DNA of 12,485 bases, taken from NCBI GenBank assembly GCA_902478995.1, contig CABSNF010000060.1, positions 1 through 12,485 of the forward strand. Direction: 5' to 3'. Each line of letters starts with the position of its first letter. The stretch's first letter is position 1. A program made the position numbers and the translations under genes. Source of the DNA: an uncultured Collinsella sp. Lineage in GTDB: Bacteria; Actinomycetota; Coriobacteriia; Coriobacteriales; Coriobacteriaceae. The notes beneath the pieces are model-generated. The model was not told where the DNA came from. It did no database searches and was given only the letters and a program-made list of their open reading frames with translations. Shown here one piece after another: positions 1 through 5,770 of this stretch.

Positions 1-163
1 TAGCGGGTGGTTCAAAGCTGGCCGCTGCGCGGCCAGCGGACTAAAGTCTTGAAAAGAGGAGGGCATTGACCTTTTGGTCATGCCCGACGATTGAACGTCA
101 GATTGCCGCTTAGGGGCGTTTGCAGCGTCGCGCCGTTACGCGGTTTGGTAAAACCGCGTAACC
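1..163. other. Gene-free left edge with three hairpins
   Basis: No convincing coding region was seen in this stretch downstream of lacC. It holds an inverted repeat at 17-37 (9-bp arms, GCTGGCCGC, 3-nt loop). A second one at 61-85 has arms GGGCATTGACC and GGTCATGCCC around TTTT, with one bulged base. The third, at 135-162, is listed separately. None is followed by a clear T-run on either strand, so they are not textbook terminators. The cluster could be the 3' end of the lac operon plus a dispersed repeat, or the tail of a neighbouring transcript that lies outside the window. Confidence 0.5.
135..162 (-). terminator. Perfect hairpin just after the lacC stop codon
   Basis: A perfect 12-bp inverted repeat (GTTACGCGGTTT and its complement) flanks a 4-nt loop and begins one base beyond the lacC stop. 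Its position argues for a role at the 3' end of the lacABC message, such as termination or protection from exonucleases. The minus-strand sequence beyond it is GC-rich without a T-run, so a Rho-independent terminator is not proven. It may instead be a repeated palindromic element. Confidence 0.45.
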
Positions 164-1099
164 CTACAGTTCAGTCACGACAACGCTGTTGTAGATCTCG
201 TCCCAGCGGTCCATGACCAGGTGGCCGGTCTTGGGATCCATGGCGTTGAGCTTGCCGCAGGTATTGGCAGTCTTGAGCACCGTGACGTCGTCGGCACCAG
301 CAGCAATGGCATGCGCAAAGCCGGCGATGGTCGAGTCGCCGGAACCCGTCGCATTCACAGCCGCAATCGCGGGCGTCTTGGCGCGGAACGCGCGACCCTC
401 ATGGAAGCCCACCGAACCGGCAGCGCCCATCGAAACGACGACCCAGGGGATACCGGCAAAGCGGCCATCGGCGGCAAGCGCCTCGCGCAGGGCATCGATA
501 TCATCGGTCGTAAAGGACGTACCCAGCAGGCCGTTAATCTCGGTCAGGTTGGGCTTTACGAGCTCGGGCTTAGCGTTAGACTCCAGCGCGGCCTCCAGCG
601 ATGCACCCGAGGTGTCGAGCAGCACCTTGGCGCCCGCAGCCTCGGCGATCTTTACGAGCCCGGCGTAGTAGCCGGCATCGACGCCACGCGGCAGCGAGCC
701 CGAAAGCGTCACTACGTTCGCCTTCGCCGCAAGCTCGGCGAACTTTGCCGTAAAGGCCTCGAGCTCGGCGGGCGCAATCTGCGGGCCGCTCTCCAGCAGC
801 TCGGTCTGATTGCCCTCGTGCAGGATATTCAGGCAAATGCGTGTCTCACCGGCGATGGGCACAAAGTCGTTCTTGACGCCATCGGCATCCATGAGCTCGG
901 CCATATAGGCACCCATGTGGCCGCCAAGCAGGCCGGTCGCGAGCACGTCGTCGCCTAGCTGCAGCAGCACACGGCTCACGTTGAGGCCCTTGCCACCAGC
1001 GGTCTTTTCGGGCGTCACGCGGTTAACATCGTCGATAATCAGCTTGTCGAGCTGATAGCGCGTATCGATCGACGGGTTCATGGTAACGGTCAGAATCAT
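164..1099 (-). CDS. lacC: Tagatose-6-phosphate kinase LacC
   Basis: A cytoplasmic PfkB-family sugar kinase of 311 residues, the usual length for LacC. It phosphorylates D-tagatose-6-phosphate with ATP to tagatose-1,6-bisphosphate in the galactose-6-phosphate branch of lactose catabolism. Visible features are the N-terminal MILTVTMNPSIDTRYQL, the glycine-rich PfkB signature GGKGLNVSRV at residues 35-44, LSGSLPRG at 132-139, KPN at 182-184, and the ATP/anion-hole motif TGSGDS at 251-256 with the catalytic base Asp255. Closely related 1-phosphofructokinases (FruK) share these motifs; the adjacent lacA and lacB decide for LacC. The reading frame stays open upstream to 1156. The start at 1099 is preferred because AGGAG lies 6 nt before this ATG and the protein then begins exactly where the family does. 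It is the last gene of the minus-strand lacA-lacB-lacC unit, with a 198-bp gap after lacB. Confidence 0.93.
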   Translation of the reverse strand: MILTVTMNPSIDTRYQLDKLIIDDVNRVTPEKTAGGKGLNVSRVLLQLGDDVLATGLLGGHMGAYMAELMDADGVKNDFVPIAGETRICLNILHEGNQTELLESGPQIAPAELEAFTAKFAELAAKANVVTLSGSLPRGVDAGYYAGLVKIAEAAGAKVLLDTSGASLEAALESNAKPELVKPNLTEINGLLGTSFTTDDIDALREALAADGRFAGIPWVVVSMGAAGSVGFHEGRAFRAKTPAIAAVNATGSGDSTIAGFAHAIAAGADDVTVLKTANTCGKLNAMDPKTGHLVMDRWDEIYNSVVVTEL

Positions 1100-1270
1100 G
1101 TTGGACTCCTGTTTAGAAAACCGGCCCGCGCCCCTCACAGAAACGCGAGCCGTCAATTAAAAAGCTGCAGAATGCCGGGTACCGCCAAAAACGAAGCACC
1201 CAAGCTCAGCAAGCAAAAGTTTTATCAGAGCAGCTCGCCCGCCAGATGGCTTCGCAGCGTCGACTGGTCT

Positions 1271-1288
1271 GGCGTTCGGTAGAACGCC
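1271..1288 (-). repeat. Hairpin in the lacB-lacC gap
   Basis: A perfect 7-bp inverted repeat (GGCGTTC and GAACGCC) with a 4-nt loop lies 9 bp past the lacB stop. No T-run follows on the minus strand, so it is more likely an mRNA-processing or stabilising stem than a full terminator. The remaining gap to lacC (1100-1270) shows only the lacC ribosome site and no other feature I can support. Confidence 0.4.
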
Positions 1289-1297
1289 GGAACCTCC

Positions 1298-1822
1298 TTA
1301 GTCGTGGTATTCGCCGCGGTCCCACTTCTCCAGGAACTCGTCAAAGAAGTGCGGGTCAGCCTGAGCCTCGGCGTCGGCCTTATTGCAGGCATCGATCTTG
1401 GCGATCAAGGCATCGTGCTCGGGAGTCTTGTCGTAGGGCTCCTCCAGGAAGGCAAGCATGATGTCGGCCATCAGGAACTCGCCGGTGATCTTGCCGCCAA
1501 AGCCCACGATGTTGGCGTTGAGCTCGCGACGGGCATACAGGGCAGAGGTCATGTCGCGAACCAGGGCGCAGCGGGCGCCGGGAACCTTGTTGACGGCGTT
1601 GGTGATGCCGATGCCGGTGCCGCACAGGGCCACGCCAAAGTCGGCCTTGCCGCTGGCAACGGCCTCGCCCACGGCCTTACCGTAGATGGGATAGTGCGTA
1701 CGGGTGTGGCTGTAGGTGCCGCAGTCAAGCACCTTGTAGCCAGCCTGCTCCAGGCGGTCGGCCAGATAGATCTTCTCGTCCGTAACGATATGGTCGCAAC
1801 CGATTGCGATGGTCTTCTTCAT
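1298..1822 (-). CDS. lacB: Galactose-6-phosphate isomerase subunit LacB
   Basis: A 174-residue RpiB/LacAB-family protein, close to the usual LacB length of about 171. With LacA it forms the cytoplasmic isomerase that converts galactose-6-phosphate to tagatose-6-phosphate. The N-terminal Rossmann-like strand IAIGCDH holds Asp10-His11. The motif CGTGIGI (67-73) carries the family catalytic Cys67, and the [13 protein letters not shown] segment (98-110) corresponds to the sugar-phosphate-binding region of the fold. C-terminal residues [17 protein letters not shown] resemble LacB rather than RpiB. The start at 1822 is supported by AAGGAC 6 nt upstream. It lies 63 bp after lacA on the same strand and is presumably co-transcribed. 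RpiB is the main alternative, but pairing with a typical LacA makes LacB the better call. Confidence 0.93.
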   Translation of the reverse strand: MKKTIAIGCDHIVTDEKIYLADRLEQAGYKVLDCGTYSHTRTHYPIYGKAVGEAVASGKADFGVALCGTGIGITNAVNKVPGARCALVRDMTSALYARRELNANIVGFGGKITGEFLMADIMLAFLEEPYDKTPEHDALIAKIDACNKADAEAQADPHFFDEFLEKWDRGEYHD

Positions 1823-1885
1823 CAGAACGTCCTTTCGTCTGAATTCACAAGTTGAGGTAGAAGTTCGAGTTCTCGGTGGCTCTCG

Positions 1886-2314
1886 TTAGGCCATCTTGTT
1901 GAGCATGTCGACACGGATCTGGTGACGGCCGCCGGCGTACTGGGCGCGCAGGAACTCGCGGGCGATCTTCTTGGCGACCTCGGTGCCCACAACGCCCGGG
2001 CCCATGGTGACCATGCGCGAGCCGTTGTGCTCGCGGGTCATGTAGGCAGAACGCTCGTCGGAAATGTTGGCGACGACCATGCCCTTAATCTTGACGGCGG
2101 CCATATAAGAGCCGACGCCGTACTTATCGAATGCGAAGCCCTGGGAATCCTTGTGCTCCAGTAGGTCCTTGGCAACGGCGGTCGCGGAATCGACAAAGTC
2201 CGCGGCAGGGGTCTCGGAATAGTCGATGACCTCGTGACCGTCGGCGATGAGCATCTCCTTGATGGACTCCTTCATCGACATACCGTCGGCATCGGAAGCG
2301 ATTACAACCCTCAT
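1886..2314 (-). CDS. lacA: Galactose-6-phosphate isomerase subunit LacA
   Basis: A 142-residue LacA subunit of galactose-6-phosphate isomerase, matching the family's usual length of about 142. It pairs with LacB to make tagatose-6-phosphate from the galactose-6-phosphate released by LacG. It has the LacAB fold but lacks the CGTGIG cysteine motif, carrying DKYGVGSYM at 63-71 instead, as expected because LacB supplies that residue. Diagnostic LacA stretches are SDERSAYMTREHNGSRM (85-101) and the C-terminus GGRHQIRVDMLNKMA (128-142). The ATG at 2314 has a near-perfect AGGAGG 5 nt upstream. It is first in the operon, and the 200 bp upstream carry GAAC/GTTC palindromes and phased repeats that look like operators. 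Confidence 0.95.
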   Translation of the reverse strand: MRVVIASDADGMSMKESIKEMLIADGHEVIDYSETPAADFVDSATAVAKDLLEHKDSQGFAFDKYGVGSYMAAVKIKGMVVANISDERSAYMTREHNGSRMVTMGPGVVGTEVAKKIAREFLRAQYAGGRHQIRVDMLNKMA

Positions 2315-2332
2315 GACATCCTCCTTGAGAGA

Positions 2333-2346
2333 TACGCAGGTGCGTA
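2333..2346 (-). promoter_or_regulatory. Small dyad in the lacA leader
   Basis: TACGCA and TGCGTA form a perfect 6-bp dyad around two bases, 18 bp upstream of the lacA start and just before its ribosome site. It could be a weak leader stem or an operator. Nothing else supports it. Confidence 0.25.
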
Positions 2347-2405
2347 GTTTCTGTTTGGAAGTGTTGAATCGCGTTCAGGTCCGGGCATCTGAATGTGCGG
2401 TTCTT

Positions 2406-2441
2406 CACTGTTCATGTTTATTTGAACACATTCGAACAGTG
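2406..2441. promoter_or_regulatory. GAAC/GTTC palindromic operator of the lacA operon
   Basis: An 8-bp outer inverted repeat, CACTGTTC/GAACAGTG, encloses a second dyad, TGTTCA-N8-TGAACA (2409-2428). Within it, TGAACACATTCGAACA at 2423-2438 has two GAACA half-sites 10 bp apart. The same 16-bp pattern (TGAACA-N3-TCGAACA) recurs upstream of lacF at 4626-4641. It lies about 110 bp upstream of the lacA ATG, a reasonable place for a promoter-overlapping operator. The binding protein is unknown. DeoR-type LacR proteins control lac operons in Firmicutes, but none is encoded in this window. Confidence 0.55.
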
Positions 2442-2465
2442 ACTGCAACAACTATTTGTTTATCT

Positions 2466-2513
2466 TTGTTCTTTTTTGAACAATTACCGTTCGCGGATGA
2501 TTGCTGACCGTTT
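2466..2513. promoter_or_regulatory. Palindrome and 21-bp-phased repeat array upstream of lacA
   Basis: A perfect 18-bp palindrome, TTGTTC-T6-GAACAA, spans 2466-2483. Read on the plus strand, GTTC at 2468, CCGTTC with GTTC at 2489, and CCGTTT with GTTT at 2510 are spaced exactly 21 bp apart, so they face the same side of the helix. In lacA orientation the order is AAACGGTC, GAACGGT, GAACAA. The same order and spacing occur upstream of lacF at 4584-4633. This is an operator or activator-site array inferred from sequence only. Confidence 0.5.
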
Positions 2514-2548
2514 GGACTCAGAAAAGGCCCGGCTTACCGCGCATTCAA

Positions 2549-2586
2549 CAAACAAAAGGGCGGCCGAGAACGTGTCTCGGCCGCCC
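2549..2586 (-). terminator. Intrinsic terminator of the membrane-protein gene
   Basis: A perfect 12-bp stem, GGGCGGCCGAGA/TCTCGGCCGCCC (2558-2569 and 2575-2586), has a 5-nt loop. On the minus strand it is followed by TTTTGTTTGTT. It lies 36 bp past the stop of the membrane-protein gene at 2623, separating that transcript from the lacA promoter region. Confidence 0.85.
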
Positions 2587-2622
2587 TTCGGCGGTATTCC
2601 CCGGTATATACAGCTGTTTTAG

Positions 2623-3654
2623 CTACTCGGACTGCCCGCCCTTTTTGGCGTGCTTGGACGGAGCGCTCAGAAAGCGACCCGTCAGATAGTTCGCCGGGCC
2701 GGAAATATCAATCCCCAGTAGCACGTGCCCCAGCCACAAAAACGCGGCGAGCACCAGCAGTGGAATCACGCACGAGGTCACGATCATCACGATGACGCCT
2801 TCGATCAGATCGGTCACCTGCTGCACAATTTCATCGGTCATCTGCTTGGCGCCGCTGGTCACCGACGTAACAAGGCTCGATGCCCCATCAGTCAACTGCT
2901 CGAGCACGTTTTTGGACGCCGTGGTCTCGGTTTTTTTCTTGTTCGATTTTGAGCTGGTCTCGGCTGACTTGTCCGTGGTGTCGGCCGCGTCCGCCGCGTC
3001 CGCAGCCTTTTGCTCAGCTTGCTCAATACTTACGCGATACGTTTCATCGACCTTTTGCGACACCCATACGCTCGCGGGCACGAGCGCCATGCCGATCACG
3101 GCAACCACCAGTACGCGTGTCGCCACACGGCGCAGAACAGCGCTCGTGCTCCAGCGCCCGTGAATGCCGAGCGACACCGCAAAGAGCACCAACGCAAACG
3201 GGATCAGGATGCCCAGGCCAACCGACCACAAAATGGTCAGCAGATACTTCTCGAGGTAGAGCACGGCAAGCACGATACCCAAGTTTCCCGAAAGCTGCGC
3301 GAGCTGCTCGGCGACTGGCGTTCCCGTATCACCCGGCAGCGCGGTGATACCCGCAGATAGGGCGACGCACGAGGTCGTGAGCGCCAAAACATTGCCCTTC
3401 TTTTGATCGATGACCTCGATGGTGGAGTCCCAGGTCTTGGTATCGGCAAAATGCGGACGAGCTACAAAGCCCGACAACAGCGCCAGTACCACGAGCGCAA
3501 CGATAAAGCCAATCTGCAGTTTTTTGTTTGCGCACACGACATCGGACAGGCTGGGCTGCAGCTCGGTTACCGTTGTGTGCTCGGTTATCTGGACAGGACG
3601 CCCATGAGTCATCTCGTGCGCGTCTCCCTTTTGAATCAATCCGTTGCCCGGCAT
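2623..3654 (-). CDS. Membrane protein of unknown function, about five helices
   Basis: I do not recognise a characterised family. The 343-residue protein has hydrophobic segments at about 47-64, 124-142, 146-164, 180-198 and 285-312. The N-terminal 45 residues are soluble and there is no signal peptide. Between helices four and five (about 200-283) lies a polar, Ala/Lys/Thr/Ser-rich, probably helical region with low-complexity runs (AADAADAADTTDKSAETSSK) that may form a coiled coil. The stretch LTTSCVALSAGITALPGDTGTPVAEQLAQLSGNL followed by YLEKYLLTILW (133-143) resembles, from memory, conserved hypothetical membrane proteins of gut clostridia and actinobacteria. The tail is basic (SKHAKKGG). 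The start at 3654 is well supported by AGGAGG 7 nt upstream. It has its own likely promoter and terminator, so it appears to be a separate transcription unit sitting between lac genes. No role in lactose use can be claimed. Confidence 0.8.
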   Translation of the reverse strand: MPGNGLIQKGDAHEMTHGRPVQITEHTTVTELQPSLSDVVCANKKLQIGFIVALVVLALLSGFVARPHFADTKTWDSTIEVIDQKKGNVLALTTSCVALSAGITALPGDTGTPVAEQLAQLSGNLGIVLAVLYLEKYLLTILWSVGLGILIPFALVLFAVSLGIHGRWSTSAVLRRVATRVLVVAVIGMALVPASVWVSQKVDETYRVSIEQAEQKAADAADAADTTDKSAETSSKSNKKKTETTASKNVLEQLTDGASSLVTSVTSGAKQMTDEIVQQVTDLIEGVIVMIVTSCVIPLLVLAAFLWLGHVLLGIDISGPANYLTGRFLSAPSKHAKKGGQSE

Positions 3655-3692
3655 TTGGATACCTCCTTATTCCGGCCTGTATTGCGGATGGA

Positions 3693-3720
3693 AGTATACC
3701 CACCCAGCGAAAAACCGAAC
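3693..3720 (-). promoter_or_regulatory. Possible promoter of the membrane-protein gene
   Basis: On the minus strand TATACT (3693-3698) is a good -10 hexamer, 38 bp before the start codon. GTTCGG (3715-3720), 16 bp further upstream, is a poor -35 match. The call is based on spacing and the -10 element alone. Confidence 0.35.
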
Positions 3721-3770
3721 GGGAGGGCGTGCAGAAGCTCCATAACGCTGCTAGTCGAATAGTGCCATTT

Positions 3771-3924
3771 CAAAACTATGCTGGTTTACTACGGTAAAAC
3801 CGATAGGACCGACCACATTTGCTATTAGCAGAAACTGACAAGCTTTCTACCTGCGGCTTTGATAACGCCGTTCTTTCCATAGTTGAAAGAATGCGATTCA
3901 TCGTAGTAAACCGGCATAGTTTTG
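3771..3924. repeat. 154-bp element bounded by 24-bp inverted repeats
   Basis: The arms at 3771-3794 and 3901-3924 match as inverted repeats at 22 of 24 positions (core CAAAACTATG...GGTTTACTACG). The interior has a 7-bp stem, TTCTTTC/GAAAGAA (3871-3891). Each arm is followed on the plus strand by a similar block: ACCGATAGGACCGA after the left arm and ACCGACAGGCCGA after the right. No credible protein is encoded. The form suggests a small non-autonomous mobile element or a structured RNA. It sits in the otherwise gene-free 3655-4119 stretch between two minus-strand genes. Confidence 0.6.
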
Positions 3925-4002
3925 TAACCGACAGGCCGAGTCGGCACCGCAGCAAACCTAATGACCCGTTTTCTTCCATCCTCAAAGGATCAAATGCATG
4001 GC

Positions 4003-4046
4003 AGGAGTGTCCCTAACTGCGGCAGATAAGGAACGTCCCCAAGTGC
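4003..4046. repeat. REP-like tandem degenerate repeat
   Basis: AGGAGTGTCCCTAACTGC at 4003-4020 and AGGAACGTCCCCAAGTGC at 4029-4046 agree at 14 of 18 positions. A third, partial copy in inverted orientation (GGGGACTTGG) lies at 4097-4106, beyond the lacF terminator. GGGGACGTTCC-type sequences are, from memory, typical of intergenic REP-like repeats. Whether this one is dispersed in the genome cannot be seen here. Confidence 0.4.
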
Positions 4047-4050
4047 CGGG

Positions 4051-4090
4051 TAAAAAGAAAAAGCCCTGTCGCGAGTTTGCGGCAGAGCTT
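4051..4090 (-). terminator. Intrinsic terminator of lacF
   Basis: On the minus strand AAGCTCTGCCGC pairs with GCGACAGGGCTT (one G-U, one mismatch), followed by TTTTTCTTTTT. It lies about 30 bp past the lacF stop, so transcription of lacF should end here and not enter the membrane-protein gene. Confidence 0.8.
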
Positions 4091-4119
4091 TTGGAAGGGG
4101 ACTTGGTTGTGCGGGCTCG

Positions 4120-4458
4120 TTAGGCGAGCTTGGCCTCGAGCGCAGCGATGCGCTTGTAGGCGTCGATGGTAAAGCGGGTCTGCTTCTCCAGGATCATAGT
4201 GGTCATGAGGGTATCCTGAGCATGGGCCATGATGAAGGTCATCTCCATCTCGCCACCTCCGGCCTCCTGCGAAAGCAGCTTGGTCTGCGTGTCGTGGGCA
4301 CCGATGAGCGCATCGCTGGCATCCTTGTGCAGCTGCTCGGCCTTCTCAAAGTCACCCTCGCGAGCAGCATCGAGCGCTGCAAGCAGATCGGTCTGGGCGT
4401 CACCTGCGTATGCGACAATCTCGAATCCAACCATCGAGATTTCTTCTTTGGTTGCCAT
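4120..4458 (-). CDS. lacF: Lactose-specific PTS enzyme IIA
   Basis: A soluble 112-residue EIIA of the lactose/cellobiose PTS family (typical length 100-115), which is an all-helical trimer. It takes phosphate from HPr and hands it to the EIIB cysteine of an EIICB permease. The phosphorylated histidine is His79 in the motif MTFIMAHAQDTLMT. Asp82, three residues on, is the conserved metal-binding aspartate of the trimer core. The ATG at 4458 has AAGGA 7 nt upstream. It is the only EIIA gene seen, while two EIICB genes follow on the other strand, so it may serve both. It lies downstream of lacI1 in the same direction, but the 214-bp gap is full of operator-like repeats and gives it its own control region. 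Cellobiose-type EIIA is a remote alternative; the lac context makes LacF likely. Confidence 0.92.
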   Translation of the reverse strand: MATKEEISMVGFEIVAYAGDAQTDLLAALDAAREGDFEKAEQLHKDASDALIGAHDTQTKLLSQEAGGGEMEMTFIMAHAQDTLMTTMILEKQTRFTIDAYKRIAALEAKLA

Positions 4459-4540
4459 GTTGCGTTCCTTTCACATATGAACCAATGGAGAGCATCGCGT
4501 CCGGGCATACGCGCTGCGTTGTGTATGTCAGAAACAATAA

Positions 4541-4560
4541 CATTCAAACAAAAAAGAACA
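4541..4560. promoter_or_regulatory. Operator-like site upstream of lacF
   Basis: Read on the minus strand, this 20-mer is TGTTCTTTTTTGTTTGAATG. It matches the layout of the lacA-upstream dyad TGTTCATGTTTATTTGAACA (2409-2428): TGTTC, nine T-rich bases, then TGAA. It lies about 85 bp upstream of the lacF ATG. It is probably a site for the same regulator, inferred by comparison only. Confidence 0.4.
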
Positions 4561-4583
4561 GCGCAAAACGTAATTTCGAGCTA

Positions 4584-4641
4584 TGAACGGTCACTTTTCG
4601 CCCGTGAACGGTTTTTAAACCAATCTGAACAATATCGAACA
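4584..4641. promoter_or_regulatory. 21-bp-phased TGAAC array upstream of lacF
   Basis: On the plus strand TGAACGGT at 4584, TGAACGGT at 4605 and TGAACAAT at 4626 start exactly 21 bp apart. CGAACA follows 10 bp later, giving TGAACAATATCGAACA at 4626-4641. The order NAACGGTC, GAACGGT, GAACAA and the 21-bp spacing repeat the lacA-upstream array, in the opposite orientation relative to the gene. The array begins about 126 bp upstream of lacF and lies directly behind the lacI1 stop. Confidence 0.55.
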
Positions 4642-4672
4642 CAATTAGCGGAAACCCAAACAGACCCGCGCT

Positions 4673-5677
4673 CTAGCGCCAATCGCGCACCGTATCGCCC
4701 TCGACGAGCACGCCCGGAAACAGCATGTGCTCCACACCGGGTTCAACGCCCTCAGCGCCGGCAATCTTGTCAACCGCCCACATGCCGACGCGCTTGTTGT
4801 CAAAGCGCACCGTGGTCAGGCGACAATCGGGCACGATATCGCCCAGGCTGTCATCAACACCCACCACGCTCACATCCTCGGGCACGTGCTTTCCGCGCGA
4901 CTCGAGCCCACGAATGCAGCCATATGCCATGGCATCGTTGGAGGCATAGATGGCCGTACAGGTCGGATCATCCGCCAGAGCCTGGCCTGCGGCATATCCG
5001 CTCTGTGCCGTCCAGTCGCCGCGCACGAGCTGCGGGGGCTCAATGCCATGCGCGCGCAATGTCTCGCGCCAGCCTTCCTCGCGCCGCATGCCCGAAAGCG
5101 AGCGCTCGGGGCATGAGATAAAGTGCACAGTCTTGTGCCCCCGCCCCAGCAAGTACTCGACAACTTGACGCGAGCAATCGAACTGGTCGTTATCGACCGT
5201 TGAACAGAGCGGGTGCTCCAGCATGGTAACGAGCACCGTCTGCATACCGGGCAGCGGCTCAAAAGTGCCAAAGTCTGCCGGCATGCGGTTCATGATCACG
5301 ACCATACCGTCTACCGGCAGCGCGCTCATGCGTGACGATGCGCTCTCGAGGGTATACGGATGCCCGTCTACTTTAGTGAGGGTGATGGCATAGCCATGTT
5401 TGTCGGCCGCGGCGGCAAAGCCCTCCATACGGTCGAGGTTGCCGGTACCGGTAATGTTGAACATGGCGACGCCGACGGTCTTAAACCTGCCACGGCGCAG
5501 CGATCGACCGGCAAAATTGGGGCGATACCCCAGCTCGCGCATGGCGGCACGCACGCGTTCCTTGGTCTCGGGGCGCACGCTGGGCGAATCGTGCACGGTG
5601 CGCGAGACCGTCTGCTCCGAGACGCCCGCGAGGCGCGCTACGTCTTTGACGGATACCGATTTTTTAACAGCGGCCAT
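4673..5677 (-). CDS. LacI-family transcriptional regulator 1
   Basis: A 334-residue LacI/GalR-family regulator of usual length. The N-terminal helix-turn-helix is KDVARLAGVSEQTVSRTVHD (11-30). It is followed by the hinge-helix segment NFAGRSLRRG (54-63), where Leu60 corresponds to the minor-groove-intercalating leucine of LacI. The rest is a periplasmic-binding-protein-like effector domain, with VDGMVVIMNRMP, GDWTAQSGYAAGQAL, AIYASNDAMAYG and DVSVVGVDDS as typical family blocks. It is divergent from lacE-lacG and lies upstream of lacF, so it most likely controls those genes. The palindromes at 5835-5854 and 5955-5974 are the obvious candidate operators. The ribosome site before the ATG is weak (AAAGAT). 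The effector is not readable from sequence; a sugar phosphate from the pathway is a guess. It is clearly paralogous to the second regulator at 9510-10520. Confidence 0.9.
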   Translation of the reverse strand: MAAVKKSVSVKDVARLAGVSEQTVSRTVHDSPSVRPETKERVRAAMRELGYRPNFAGRSLRRGRFKTVGVAMFNITGTGNLDRMEGFAAAADKHGYAITLTKVDGHPYTLESASSRMSALPVDGMVVIMNRMPADFGTFEPLPGMQTVLVTMLEHPLCSTVDNDQFDCSRQVVEYLLGRGHKTVHFISCPERSLSGMRREEGWRETLRAHGIEPPQLVRGDWTAQSGYAAGQALADDPTCTAIYASNDAMAYGCIRGLESRGKHVPEDVSVVGVDDSLGDIVPDCRLTTVRFDNKRVGMWAVDKIAGAEGVEPGVEHMLFPGVLVEGDTVRDWR

Positions 5678-5770
5678 AGGTCGATCTTTCTATGTCGACG
5701 ATGCCATTGGTGGCACCTTGCGCAGTCATTTTTAACGCCTTCAAGTATATCCAACGCCTCCCCCACCATA

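Noticed and set aside
221..958. Open frames on the plus strand across lacC
   Set aside because: They overlap a well-supported kinase gene, show no family motifs and have no convincing ribosome site; typical antisense frames of high-GC DNA.
1100..1156. Longer N-terminus of LacC from 1156
   Set aside because: LacC proteins begin at MILT-type sequence, and an AGGAG site lies directly before that ATG at 1099.
3776..3985. Possible 69-residue protein on the minus strand between lacF and the membrane-protein gene
   Set aside because: It needs a TTG start, lacks a proper ribosome site and is mostly a translation of the inverted-repeat element at 3771-3924.
4222..5121. 299-codon plus-strand frame across lacF and lacI1
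   Set aside because: It runs through two supported genes and the operator array and is Arg/His/Pro-rich without domain features.
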